64,000 bases of DNA from Tubulanus polymorphus (Eukaryota > Nemertea > Palaeonemertea > Tubulaniformes > Tubulanidae). The translations under genes were made by a program, and so were the position numbers. Shown piece after piece: positions 1 through 8,879 of the stretch (the first letter of the stretch is position 1; each line of letters begins with the position of its first letter). The notes beneath the pieces are model-generated. The model was given only the letters and a program-made list of their open reading frames with translations, did not search any database and was not told where the DNA came from. The stretch spans positions 16,708,001 through 16,772,000 of the forward strand of contig NC_134025.1 in assembly GCF_964204645.1 (NCBI RefSeq), given 5' to 3'.

Positions 1-1041
1 GGTGTCTTCTCCTTTAGGTATCTTTTCTATGTATTTCTGGATCGTCGTTTTATACGCCTCTGCTATTTCTGGATTTCTTCTCAACCGACTTTCTGTGTTC
101 TCAAGACGTTTGAGTGCAACCTGGTAATTGTCTTCAAGTTTTCTTATTTCACCCTTCCATGGTACTGCTACTTCATAACGCCCTTCTTGGTATGTTAGCG
201 ACCCTTCCACTGTCTTGAGCGCCTGTCGATCTTCGTGACTTAGGATTTCTTTTGTGGACCCAAAGTTCTCTATTTCCCAGAACTTCTCAACTGATGAACT
301 AAGTTCTTGATCGGCTTTGCAGAAAGTATGTACTTACAAAGTTCGTCTGAATATTCGTTGTTCCATCCGTTTTTCCTGATGGACAACCAATACAAGTCCA
401 CCCAAGTGGTGTTAATCTTGCCACTGGCTCTTTCGGTCTTCCGCGTATATCTCTATACGAATAATGTAGTTCAATGTTGTCTATACCTATTAACATGTCT
501 ACAATAGGTCGTTTTCCTAAACGTCGGAACTGTATGCCTTTCAGATGATTCCACCTATCTCTATAGCCGTTCCAGTCAACTGCTTTCATCTGGCCTGTTA
601 CTCTATCTGTGGTGTATACACTGACTAGGGTATCTACCTGTCCGTTCACACTCTCTAACTGTACTTCTACTGGTGTAGTTATAAACGTCTCCGTTTGTCC
701 ATGATAACGTTTACCGTTAATTTTTCCATCGACCCCCTCAGCCCTAGTTCTGCAGCTACGTCACTGTTCAGGTATGTTTTGGTGCTTGCATCGTCTAGTA
801 AGGCGTTGATTCGAAGTTTCTCACCAGTTTTCAAAATCACTGGTACTGTTCTCATGGTTATGAAGTTGCATCTGGTGTTCCGAGTTATCAAGCTTACGTC
901 TTCTGATGGCTGCGTGTTGCAACGTTCCCCTTCCGTGGCAGCGCTCTGGCAGTAGCTCGCTCTAGGTGCGTCGACGTTTATTAGTTTTTCTCTATGCAAC
1001 AATCGGTTGCGTGTATCTTTACATTTTGTTGACTCCGCAAA
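1..1041 (-). pseudogene. BEL/Pao pol fragment (BEL-C), protease and start of RT region, truncated by window edge
   Basis: Read on the minus strand this is the front of a BEL/Pao polyprotein. An aspartic-protease-like segment carries the active-site stretch LLDDAST (about 679-1002). It is followed by the conserved BEL spacer with MLIGIDNIELHY (299-649). At 1-300 comes the segment leading into reverse transcriptase, with KFWEIENFG and VPWKG. The three blocks lie in different frames, with shifts near 650-700 and near 320-345, so the copy is dead. At the upstream end a zinc-knuckle-like tail (CKDTRNRLLH) is visible, then homology stops abruptly near 1041 where the sequence becomes AT-rich. RT, RNase H and integrase would lie left of the window. 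No LTR is visible. Confidence 0.85.
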
Positions 1042-1071
1042 GAAATAATACTTTCTAAAGGTAACAATGAT

Positions 1072-1476
1072 TTGATTAACTTAAGAATTGAAAAACGTCA
1101 ATTATATTATTCTAATTTTGATAATAAACAAATTATTTATAATGAAAATTCATCAAATATTGGAATTCAATGTGATTTAGAAAGCAATAATTCTTTTAAA
1201 GATATTGCAATTCAATGTGATTTAGAAAGCAATAATTCTTTTAAAGATATGGCAATTCAATGTGATTTAGAAAATAATAAATCTTTTAAAGATATTGGAA
1301 TTCAATGTAATTTAGATAATGAATTTAATAGATTAAATCCTAATGAAAAAATCCATTGTTATTGCGGAGGTAAACATTTAAAATCACATAAATCAAAGCA
1401 TTATCAAACAATTAAACATAAAAACTGTGAAAAGAGTAACAATTCTACATTGAAAATAAATAAAGTCATCAAATAA
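1072..1476 (+). CDS. AT-rich ORF with four 15-residue IQCDL repeats and a Cys/His cluster
   Basis: A 134-codon ORF with strongly AT-biased codons. Residues about 31-90 are four near-identical 15-residue units (IQCDLESNNSFKDIA type), encoded by an exact 45-bp period at 1165, 1210, 1255 and 1300. The C-terminal part holds a compact Cys/His group (HCYCGGKHLKSHKSKHY) that could bind a metal. It then becomes Lys/Asn-rich. I do not recognise the family. Base composition and codon style match the Polinton-type polymerase at 8-12 kb, so it may belong to the same kind of element; that is inference. The start is taken as an ATG near 1068-1072. No splice sites are needed. Confidence 0.45.
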   Translation: MINLRIEKRQLYYSNFDNKQIIYNENSSNIGIQCDLESNNSFKDIAIQCDLESNNSFKDMAIQCDLENNKSFKDIGIQCNLDNEFNRLNPNEKIHCYCGGKHLKSHKSKHYQTIKHKNCEKSNNSTLKINKVIK

Positions 1477-1512
1477 TTATTGAAATTAAGTTAAATGATT
1501 TAGATATCTAAT

Positions 1513-1612
1513 AGACTGTTAAAATGATAAATTGTTTTACTGTTAAAATAATAAATTGTTAGACTGTTGAAATGTTAAATTGTTAGACTGTTGAAATGTT
1601 AAATTGTTTGGC
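1513..1612. repeat. Four ~24-bp tandem units in AT-rich spacer
   Basis: The unit AGACTGTTGAAATGTTAAAT plus four more bases (TGTT) is repeated about four times with small changes. It lies between the two AT-rich ORFs. The rest of 1613-1733 is plain AT-rich sequence with no other feature. Confidence 0.7.
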
Positions 1613-1733
1613 TGTAAATTTAATTGTTATTTGATTTAATCATTTAAAAGTTTAATATTTTTAAAATGATTATAAAATATTAAATTAAAAACTAGCAAAT
1701 ATTTATAATGTTTTTAATTTTTTTCGTAAATAA

Positions 1734-1922
1734 ATGGATGGTTTCATTCCAACTGGAAAAAGTGATTTAAAACATTATTTAGTTGCTGGAGGTTTAATTT
1801 TGGCTGCGCTATACTTTTATTATGGAAATATCAGTAAGGATTTGATTAATGAAAATAATAAATTAAGTAAGAAATTGAAGAAATTAAATATGTTAAGGTG
1901 TTTGGGTCCGCTGGACCGTTAG
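1734..1922 (+). CDS. Small ORF with one predicted membrane segment
   Basis: A 62-codon ORF starting at ATG. Residues about 16-31 (YLVAGGLILAALYFYY) form a clear hydrophobic helix. They are followed by a Lys/Asn-rich coiled-coil-like tail (NENNKLSKKLKKLN). The last ten codons run into the GC-rich hairpin motif that starts near 1905, so the original C-terminus was probably replaced when that sequence arrived. It shares the AT-rich codon style of the ORF at 1072-1476. Function unknown; it may be a virion- or membrane-associated small protein of a Polinton-like element. Confidence 0.4.
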   Translation: MDGFIPTGKSDLKHYLVAGGLILAALYFYYGNISKDLINENNKLSKKLKKLNMLRCLGPLDR

Positions 1923-2105
1923 AGGCTGGGCAACACAGCCAGTTCCACGAGGGTGTAGCAATATGTGCACATTAGTATGTAGTTTAAATATCCACAGTAG
2001 AAAAAGTTGTATTTAGGTCCGTAAGACCGTTAGAGGCTGGGTGACGCAGCCAGTTCACGAGGGTGTAGCAATGTAACAATTATATCATTCACAGTAGAAA
2101 TAAAA
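1905..2105. repeat. Duplicated GC-rich twin-hairpin motif
   Basis: Two copies, about 1905-2013 and 2014-2105. Each begins with a hairpin (arms GGTCC/GGACC, or GGTC/GACC in copy 2), then GTTAGA. A second hairpin (GGCTG/CAGCC) follows, then a conserved tail with CACGAGGGTGTAGCAAT. The loops differ between copies (GCT versus CGTAA; GGCAACA versus GGTGACG) while the arms are kept. The units end in a shared CACAGTAGAAA. It does not fit a tRNA or 5S model that I can draw. Confidence 0.6.
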
Positions 2106-2665
2106 ACGAGTAATTCATATTGAGAATGTGAGGTACACATTGTGTTGTTTCTTTTATATATAGTAAACAGGCGTCGGTGTATGACTGTATTATATTGCAA
2201 GTCATTGCAAATAGTACTGATAGCCTAATCAGATAGATGGCGTGTGTATCAGCAACACATTCGAGGCCTTACGGTGGCGGGTAGTGGTGAGAACCGATAT
2301 GGATGTTAGATTTGTGCAAAGGTGGGACGGGCTTTCCTCGTCTCGTGTGGCTCATTGGATTGAACTTCAAAACAAAATTTACGATATTTAGGTGGGTTGT
2401 TAAATTCAATAGGCCTACGACCAATCTGTCCGGATGTTAGGCCTACGCATATACATAGGCCTACATAGGCTAGTAGCCTCTACTAGGTTAAGCGTTCGCT
2501 GTGGGGGAAAGGAGATCGTTCGCTGTGTCGCTTGAAGTGTTTATCGAGTTTTACGCGACCTTAAGGCTTTAGTATGGTGGCTGATAAGGGCCATGCGTAA
2601 AAAAAAACATGTATATGCAAATGAGGGCGACATTATGACAAAACGACAAAACTTAAATAACGCGG
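2106..2665. other. No gene seen
   Basis: Mixed sequence with repeated TAGGCCTA-type words near 2410-2480. I see no ORF, repeat array or structured element that can be named. Confidence 0.5.
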
Positions 2666-3785
2666 CAAAACAATAATTTTGGTTTTGTCGCCCGCGACAA
2701 TTCATTATTTTGGTTTTATCGCCCGCGACAATTCATTATTTGGTTTTATCGCCCGCGACAATTCATTAATTTGGTTTTGTCACCCGCGACAAAACAATAT
2801 TTTGGTTTTGTCGCCCACGACAATTCACCATTTTGGTTTTATCACCCGCGACAATTCATTATTTTGGTTTTATCGCCCGCGACAATTCATTATTTTGGTT
2901 TTGTCGCCTGCGACAATTCACCGTTTTGGTTTTGTCGCCCGCGACAATTCACCATTTTGGTTTTGTCACCCGCGACAATTCATTATTTTGGTTTTATCGC
3001 CCGCGACAATTCATTATTTTGGTTTTATCGCCCGCGACAATTCATTATTTTGGTTTTGTCACCCGAGACAATTCATCATTTTGGTTTTATCGCCCGCGAC
3101 AATTCATTATTTTGGTTTTGTCGCCCGCGACAATTCACAATTTTGGTTTTGTCGCCTGGACAATTCACAATTTTGGTTTTATCGCCAGCGACAATTCATT
3201 ATTTTGGTTTTGTTGACCGCGACAATTCTTCTTTTTTTGTTTTGTCACCTGCGACAATTCATTATTTTGGTTTTGTCGCCCGCGACAATTCACCATTTTG
3301 GTTTTGTCGCCCGCGACAATTCACCATTTTGGTTTTGTCGCCTGGACAATTCACCATTTTGGTTTTGTCGCCCGCGACAATTCATTATTTTTGTTTTGTT
3401 GCCCCCACAATTCTTTTTTTGGTTTTGTCGCCCGCGACAATTCATTAGTTTGGTTTTGTCGCCCGCGACAATTCAATATTTTGGTTTTATCTCCAGCGAC
3501 AATTCATTATTTTGGTTTTGTCGCCCGCGACAATTCTTCTTTTCATTTTGACGCCTGCGACAATTCATTATTTTGGTTTTATATTTTGTTTTTGTCGCCC
3601 GCGACAATTCATTATTTTGGTTTTATCGCCTGCGACAATTCAATATTTTGGTTTTATCGCCCGCGATAATTCATTATTTTGGTTTTATTGCCCTGTGACA
3701 ATTTATTATTTTGGTTTTGTCGCACGAGACAATTCATTATTTTGGTTTTATCGCCCGCGACAATTCATTATTTTGGTTTTGCCGC
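2666..3785. repeat. 31-bp minisatellite, array A (about 36 units)
   Basis: The unit is about 31 bp, TTTTGGTTTTGTCGCCCGCG followed by ACAATTCATTA. Each unit contains a perfect 5-bp hairpin (TGTCG-CCCG-CGACA). Because 31 is not a multiple of three and the unit has no stop codon in any forward frame, all three frames are open for long stretches. The apparent 118-290 codon proteins are artefacts. Units vary slightly. A second block at 7246-7545 has the same unit, so the two were probably one array before family 1 DNA arrived. Confidence 0.95.
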
Positions 3786-4745
3786 CCAAAGAAAATTTTG
3801 AAGACGCTTTGATCAATTACCTTGATCTTTCGTTTATATTTGAATCTACCAAAGGCCCATCAGCATAAGAAAATTTGGTCGATCTGACTCAAGATGGCCG
3901 TCCTATGACCTTTTTAGTGCCCAAAAATGTCAATTTTGGCCAGAATTCTAGGTCCTGTAGCTTCCTACTGGTTTGCCATTTCTCATTGCAATTACTGATG
4001 GATATTTTTTAGAGAGGGATGTTTTATACCTGGGACAGGTATTTTTGATCAGCCAATTATGACGCAATTGGCGGCCATCTTGGTGTCATCAGTACTCATT
4101 CGTAGGTGGGAAAAAGTTTTTCCACAATTAATCGATACCTAAGCATATTGTGTTACTATATTCAATTGGAAAGTTGTAGCCCATGACGTGTTCTATGATT
4201 TTGGTGAGTTTCAAGGTCATTGGTTTTTGTATGTGGCCATCAGGGGGCGTTGAATAATACAATAACTTAGTATCGCTATATTATATTTGTACCAAGGCAT
4301 ATTTTGTTACCATGATCAATGGCAAAGTTGTAGTTCATGACATCGTCTATGATTGTGGTGAGTTTTTAAGGACATTAGTTATTCCATATAGTCACCAGGG
4401 GGCGTTGAATAGTAGAAAAGCTTAGTTTTTCCTTATTAGATTGGTACCTAGGCATAGTTTGTTACCATGATCCATTGCAAAGTTGTAGTTCATGACATCG
4501 TCTATGATTGTGGTGAGTTTTTGAGGACATTAGTTATTCCATATAGTCACCAGGGGGCGCTGAATAGTAGAATGGCTTAGTATTTCCTTATTAGATTGGT
4601 ACCTAGGCATATTTTGTTACTATGATCAATTGCAAAGTTGTATTTCATGACATGTACTACGATTGTGGTGAGTTTTAAGGTCATTGGGTTTTGCATATGA
4701 TCACCAGGGGGCGTTGAATAGTAGAATAACTTAGTATTTCCATAT
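3786..4745 (+). repeat. Family 1 dispersed repeat, partial copy with four ~157-bp monomers
   Basis: The first part (3786-4110) is duplicated at 4915-5240. It carries words such as GACTCAAGATGGCCG and CAATTGGCGGCCATCTTGG. The second part (4110-4745) is four head-to-tail monomers of about 157 bp (GATTGTGGTGAGTTT phase points near 4199, 4351, 4508 and 4666). Each contains CCA(C/T)CAGGGGGCG(T/C). The whole monomer block recurs at 6416-7245, and inverted near 53.6 kb and 61.4 kb. It is non-coding; short ORFs across it are translated repeat. Confidence 0.85.
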
Positions 4746-5240
4746 TAAAGTTTTGAAGACGCTTCAAGGTAATGTCTTGATATTTGGTTTATACATGTAT
4801 CTACCCTAGACACATCGTCAGCCCAAAAACTGGCCCTGTCAGATTCAAGATGGCCGACTGGCAGCCATTGTTGTTTGCCAAAATCAGCACTTTTTAAACA
4901 TTTTCGGAGTTTTCGTGGGAAATTTTGAAGACGCTTTGATCAATTACCTTGATCTTTCGTTTATATTTGAATCTACCAAAGGCCCATCAGCATAAGAAAA
5001 TTGGGTCGATCTGACTCAAGATGGCCGTCCTATGACCTTTTTTGTGCCCAAAATGTCAATTTTGGCCAGAATTCTAGGTCCTGTAGCTTCCTACTGGTTT
5101 GCCATTTCTCATTGCAATTGCTGATGGATATTCTTTAGAGAGGGATGTTTTATACCTGGGACAGGTATTTTTGATCAGCCAATTATGACGCAATTGGCGG
5201 CCATCTTGGTGTCATCAGTACTCATTCGTAGGTGGGAACA
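4746..5240 (+). repeat. Family 1 repeat, second copy, first part
   Basis: Contains the segment with ATGGCCGACTGGCAGCCATT and the segment duplicated from 3786-4110. Homology stops at 5240 and resumes at 6416 in the monomer block, so this copy has been split by the 5241-6415 segment. Confidence 0.75.
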
Positions 5241-6415
5241 AGAAAATTAATTTTAGAAAATTATTTGACGCCTGCGAAAAAAATGTATAATTTCTGGGCT
5301 AAGCTAATGTGGAATTGCAAATTTGAAATCGAAGTTTTAAGAAATTTGGGGAATGATGAGATTTGGCGATTGGGTAGATGATACAGCGGGTCTTCGACTC
5401 TAGTAGTGGTTTAAATTTTTTTATTGAAAATTCTCAATAATTGATCGCGGACTTGCGACCGACTTCATTTACTTATGCCTCTAAGCTGGTCTGCAACTTC
5501 ATTGCCTCCATGGTTGAAGAACGAGCTCTTCTGATGTCTGCTTCATCATGACTTCGAGCATATCGTGTGGCCTAGCCAGCCGGCCCGGGCCACGGGTTTG
5601 GCTGTCACTCGATATCCTAGAGTCTTGAGTCTGGGTGGGTTGAAGTAGACATTGTCATTTAAAATAACATGCTTATGTTGTTCTGTATGAATTACCCGTG
5701 TGTCATGTATGTTGTATTAATTTATTTTAAAATTTGTATTTATTGAATTTGGGAATTTTATCCCGAAATTTCAATGTTATAAGGATCAATAAAGAATTGA
5801 ATTGAATTGTCACCTAATACACATGCCATCAGAGGACGCGGAGCCGTATATGATAGCTATGCTATTATAAATTGCTAATATCACGAAACCTGCATACTCC
5901 TAATATCAAACATTTTCTAAAACGTTTGAATATTGAAATTATATGTTTACACATTTTCATATTGACCGCTTTTAGCCGCTGATGAAATTCACGCCGGCCC
6001 TACACACATCGTAGATAGCTTCGTCATTCCACCGGCATGCCCACGTCAGGGTCTGACTTTTATATCAGACTTCCAAATCGTGTATACATCCGCCATTTAA
6101 CCGGATAATCCGATTTACTTATCATTTCTATTTATGCCTGCCCCTTCTGATATAATCATACATCCTTTACTATTACAATACGTCTTCTAATGATATTCAA
6201 TGCAATATAACATTTCGACGTTCAAATATAGGTCATTATATAATCACAGGAAGCCATTCTACATCTATGTCAATAATATTTTGCCAGATTGCTTGTTTGT
6301 GTACACATAGACCTGTGACGTTTTGCACATCGATTTACGGCTGTCGTTTGTAAAATGACGCTGAATGGTTAACATTGTTTAGGTTTCATAATGGTAACGT
6401 TTTATAAGGCGTCAA
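5241..6415. mobile_element. Segment interrupting the family 1 copy
   Basis: About 1.17 kb that separates two adjacent parts of one family 1 copy. Short inverted words occur near its ends (TTTGACGCCT near 5269 and its complement AGGCGTCAAA near 6408), so it may be a TIR element, although no clear target duplication is seen. It includes a LINE-like 3' tail at about 5390-5815. The rest has no ORF that I can support. Confidence 0.35.
5390..5815 (+). mobile_element. Probable 3' end of a non-LTR retrotransposon (LINE tail)
   Basis: Ends in GGATCAATAAAGAATTGAAT followed by a short ATTGA-type repeat. Such simple-repeat tails after an AATAAA signal are typical of LINE 3' ends in animals. The upstream sequence has no intact ORF, so this would be a 5'-truncated copy. 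The call rests on the tail only. Confidence 0.4.
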
Positions 6416-7248
6416 AAAAGTTTTTCCACAATTAATTGATACCTAAGCATATTGTGTTACTATATTCAATTGGAAAGTTGTAGCCCATAACGTGTTCTAT
6501 GATTTTGGTGAGTTTCAAGGTCATTGGTTTTTGTATGTGGCCATCAGGGGGCGTTGAATAATACAATAACTTAGTATCGCTATATTATATTTGTACCAAG
6601 GCATATTTTGTTACCATGATCAATGGCAAAGTTGTAGTTCATGACATCGTCTATGATTGTGGTGAGTTTTTAAGGACATTAGTTATTCCATATAGTCGCC
6701 AGGGGGCGTTGAATAGTAGAAAAGCTTAGTTCTTCCTTATTAGATTGGTACCTAGGCATAGTTTGTTACCATGATCCATTGCAAAGTTGTAGTTCATGAC
6801 ATCGTCTATGATTGTGGTGAGTTTTTAAGGACATTAGTTATTCCATACAGTCACCAGGGGGCGCTGAATAGTAGAATGGCTTAGTATTTCCTTATTAGAT
6901 TGGTACCTAGGCATATTTTGTTACTATGATCAATTGCAAAGTTGTATTTCATGACATGTACTACGATTGTGGTGAGTTTTAAGGTCATTGGGTTTTGCAT
7001 ATGGTCACCAGGGGGCGTTGAATAGTAGAATAACTTAGTGTTTCCATATTAAATTGGTAACGAGGCATATTTTGTTATCACAATCAATTACAAAATCATA
7101 GCTGCTCACATTTTCTATGATTGTGGTGGGTTTCAAGGTCATTGGTTTTTGTATATGGTCACTAGAGGGCGTTATGTATTGAAATTGTTAGATTGTTGAG
7201 CATTTGAAACCACTGCCCAAGTGAGCATGGTGTCCCTGGACCCCTAGT
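6416..7248 (+). repeat. Family 1 repeat, second copy, monomer block and CTAG end
   Basis: Five monomers of about 157 bp, nearly identical to 4110-4745, with CCAGGGGGCG or CTAGAGGGCG cores near 6541, 6700, 6855, 7010 and 7160. The copy ends in TTGAAACC, then GGTGTCCCTGGACCCCTAG. This sharp end recurs at several places in the window. The minisatellite resumes immediately after it, so the family 1 DNA was inserted into the minisatellite. Confidence 0.85.
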
Positions 7249-7545
7249 TTGGTTTTGTCGCCCGCGACAATTCATTATTTTGGTTTTGTCGCACGCAACA
7301 ATTCAATAGTTTGTTTTTTTCGTCTGCGACAATTCATTATTTTGGTTTTATCGCCCGCAACAATTCAATATTTTGGTTTTAACGCCCGCGACAATTCATT
7401 ATTGTGGTTTTATCGCCCGCGACAATTCATTATTTTGGTTTTATCGGCCGCAACAATTCATTATTTTTGTTTTGTCGCCCGTGACAATTCAATATTTTGG
7501 TTTTTTCACCCGCGACAATTCATAATTTTGGTTTTGTCGCCGGTG
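7246..7545. repeat. 31-bp minisatellite, array B (about 10 units)
   Basis: Same unit and internal TGTCG/CGACA hairpin as array A at 2666-3785, with more substitutions. The open frame through it is an artefact of a stop-free repeat. Confidence 0.9.
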
Positions 7546-7567
7546 GTTTTGTCGGAACATTAAGTTT

Positions 7568-7910
7568 TTGGTCGAACAGTGTGTTACTTGTTGTTTTGGA
7601 AATTTACTCGGTCTGGTATATTTTGGATTACTGTGTATGTCATTTGTCAGGACATTAAACAGAAGACGACTTAGGATACTACCTTGCGTGACTCCACTAG
7701 TTAGACCGTCTCACTCCAAGATGAGGCGTTCCGTTGATTTCGGTTACAAGTTTCCATTCACAGATAACTGCTGTGTCATTTGGGCGACCTATCATTGATA
7801 CTGTTTCCTAATAGCCTGTTCAGTAATGGCTGATGGTGAGCCTTATCAAATGCTTTGTTGAAATCCACCGTTGAACAGGATTCTAAGACTGTGCAGAAAA
7901 CCCGTTATCG
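7568..7910 (-). pseudogene. Non-LTR retrotransposon (LINE) reverse transcriptase fragment
   Basis: On the minus strand two RT blocks are readable: VDFNKAFDKAHHQPLLNRLL, matching the motif-A region usually read as AFD, and GVTQGSILSRLLFNVLTNDI, matching the GVPQGSVLGPLLF-type block. They lie in different frames with stop codons between, so this is a short dead piece. The clade (Jockey, CR1 or L2-like) cannot be fixed from this. The plus-strand ORF over the same bases is a shadow. Confidence 0.75.
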
Positions 7911-7930
7911 CTGCTTTGCAGCTATATTTG
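7893..7930 (-). repeat. Short dispersed repeat with GCTGCAAAGCAGC hairpin, copy 1
   Basis: CAGAAAACCCGTTATCGCTG followed by CTTTGCAGCTATATTT. The same ~36-bp word occurs at about 34576, 38166 and 39318, on both strands, without obvious longer flanking similarity. Here it abuts the broken end of the polymerase gene. Confidence 0.7.
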
Positions 7931-8430
7931 TATTTATTATTTTGAGTAAGTATTAATTTGTCTGTAAAAACATGATCTTTCGGTTTTATTTTCTTCTGGT
8001 ATTCACTTAAATAACTATCATCTACGGCTAAATGTTCTGGGCAATATGGTAAGTTTTCTTGTTTTAAACTTTATGTTATCAGGATATTCTAAATCAACTA
8101 CAAAGAAATAACCAATTGGTGCTTCATCTTTTAAACCCATAATTGCACTTTCCCAATCAGTTTTATCATCATTTTCAACTTCTGTTAATATAAAAGTTTT
8201 GTATGGTTGAGGTTGCATCATTGCCCAACCATAAAGATTATATGCATCAATATACAATAATTTATATTCATCATTTGCCTTAAAATATCTATCTCCCATA
8301 ACACCACTAATTCCACCTCTAATAGATTTTTCAAACAATAATACCATGTCTGGTTATTTTAATAAATCTAACTCTACGTTAGTGTATTTCAAACCACATT
8401 GCCAGGTTAAACCAGGACTAGAGTAGCAAT
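7931..8430 (-). pseudogene. Polinton-type protein-primed DNA polymerase B, downstream part (polymerase core)
   Basis: Read on the minus strand, the polymerase gene resumes after the PLE1 insertion with IDPCYCYSSPGLTW. It continues into LLFEKSIRGGISGVMGDRY and the palm motif LLYIDAYNLYGWAM, typical of protein-primed family B polymerases of Polinton/Maverick elements. An in-frame stop lies just before the LLFEKS block. A further shift occurs near 8040, after which LPYCPEHLAV is in another frame. Homology ends near 7930, so the remaining polymerase motifs are missing. The gene is dead. Its AT-rich codon use differs from the nearby LINE and BEL fragments. Confidence 0.8.
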
Positions 8431-8510
8431 AACAAGGATCAATGAGGAGAGAATCCCACAATGATAATGAAAAGTCCGAAAATGAAACTTCGAGATAGTA
8501 GTTTATTTCA

Positions 8511-8565
8511 ACGTTTCGACTATATCCTAATACGTTTCGACTATATCCTAATAGTCATCTTCAGG
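8511..8565 (-). ncRNA. Hammerhead-ribozyme-like motif near the PLE1 end
   Basis: On the minus strand the order is CCTGAAGAT, a 6-bp stem (GACTAT/ATAGTC) with a 6-nt loop, then CGAAACG. This resembles the hammerhead core CUGANGA-stem II-GAAA, but there is one extra base before stem II. A 21-bp unit ending ATATCCTAAT is repeated (8511-8531 and 8532-8552), so the GAAAC half is present twice. Penelope-like elements are known to carry hammerhead motifs at their ends. A motif of the same geometry occurs at 34383-34420. Confidence 0.45.
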
Positions 8566-8879
8566 AATAATGAGATACTACAGAAATTATGAGATATATA
8601 TACAATCCAGAGACAAAGAGACTAATTCAAGTAATCAGAGATGATACAAACTAAAGGAAAATTAACGTAGAAACAGTTACACGCTAAAATAGATTAAAGG
8701 GAAGCAAACAAAGGGGTAATTATAAACAACAATAGTGAGTATAAATATAAATGAAACTTAAAGTCAGTAGTAAAAAGAAAGACAAACTAGGGGGCACTTA
8801 AATTAAAACAAAGGTGAATACAAGTTAAGTCAGAGACGAAATTGATGAGAGAACAAATAACAAATAATCAAAGGGGAAA

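Noticed and set aside
2666-3785. CRISPR-like repeat array
   Set aside because: Units are contiguous with no unique spacers, and the context is animal DNA.
2679-3868. Overlapping 118-290 codon ORFs with FGFIARDNS-type repeats
   Set aside because: A stop-free 31-bp minisatellite is open in three frames; the peptides are the same DNA read in each frame.
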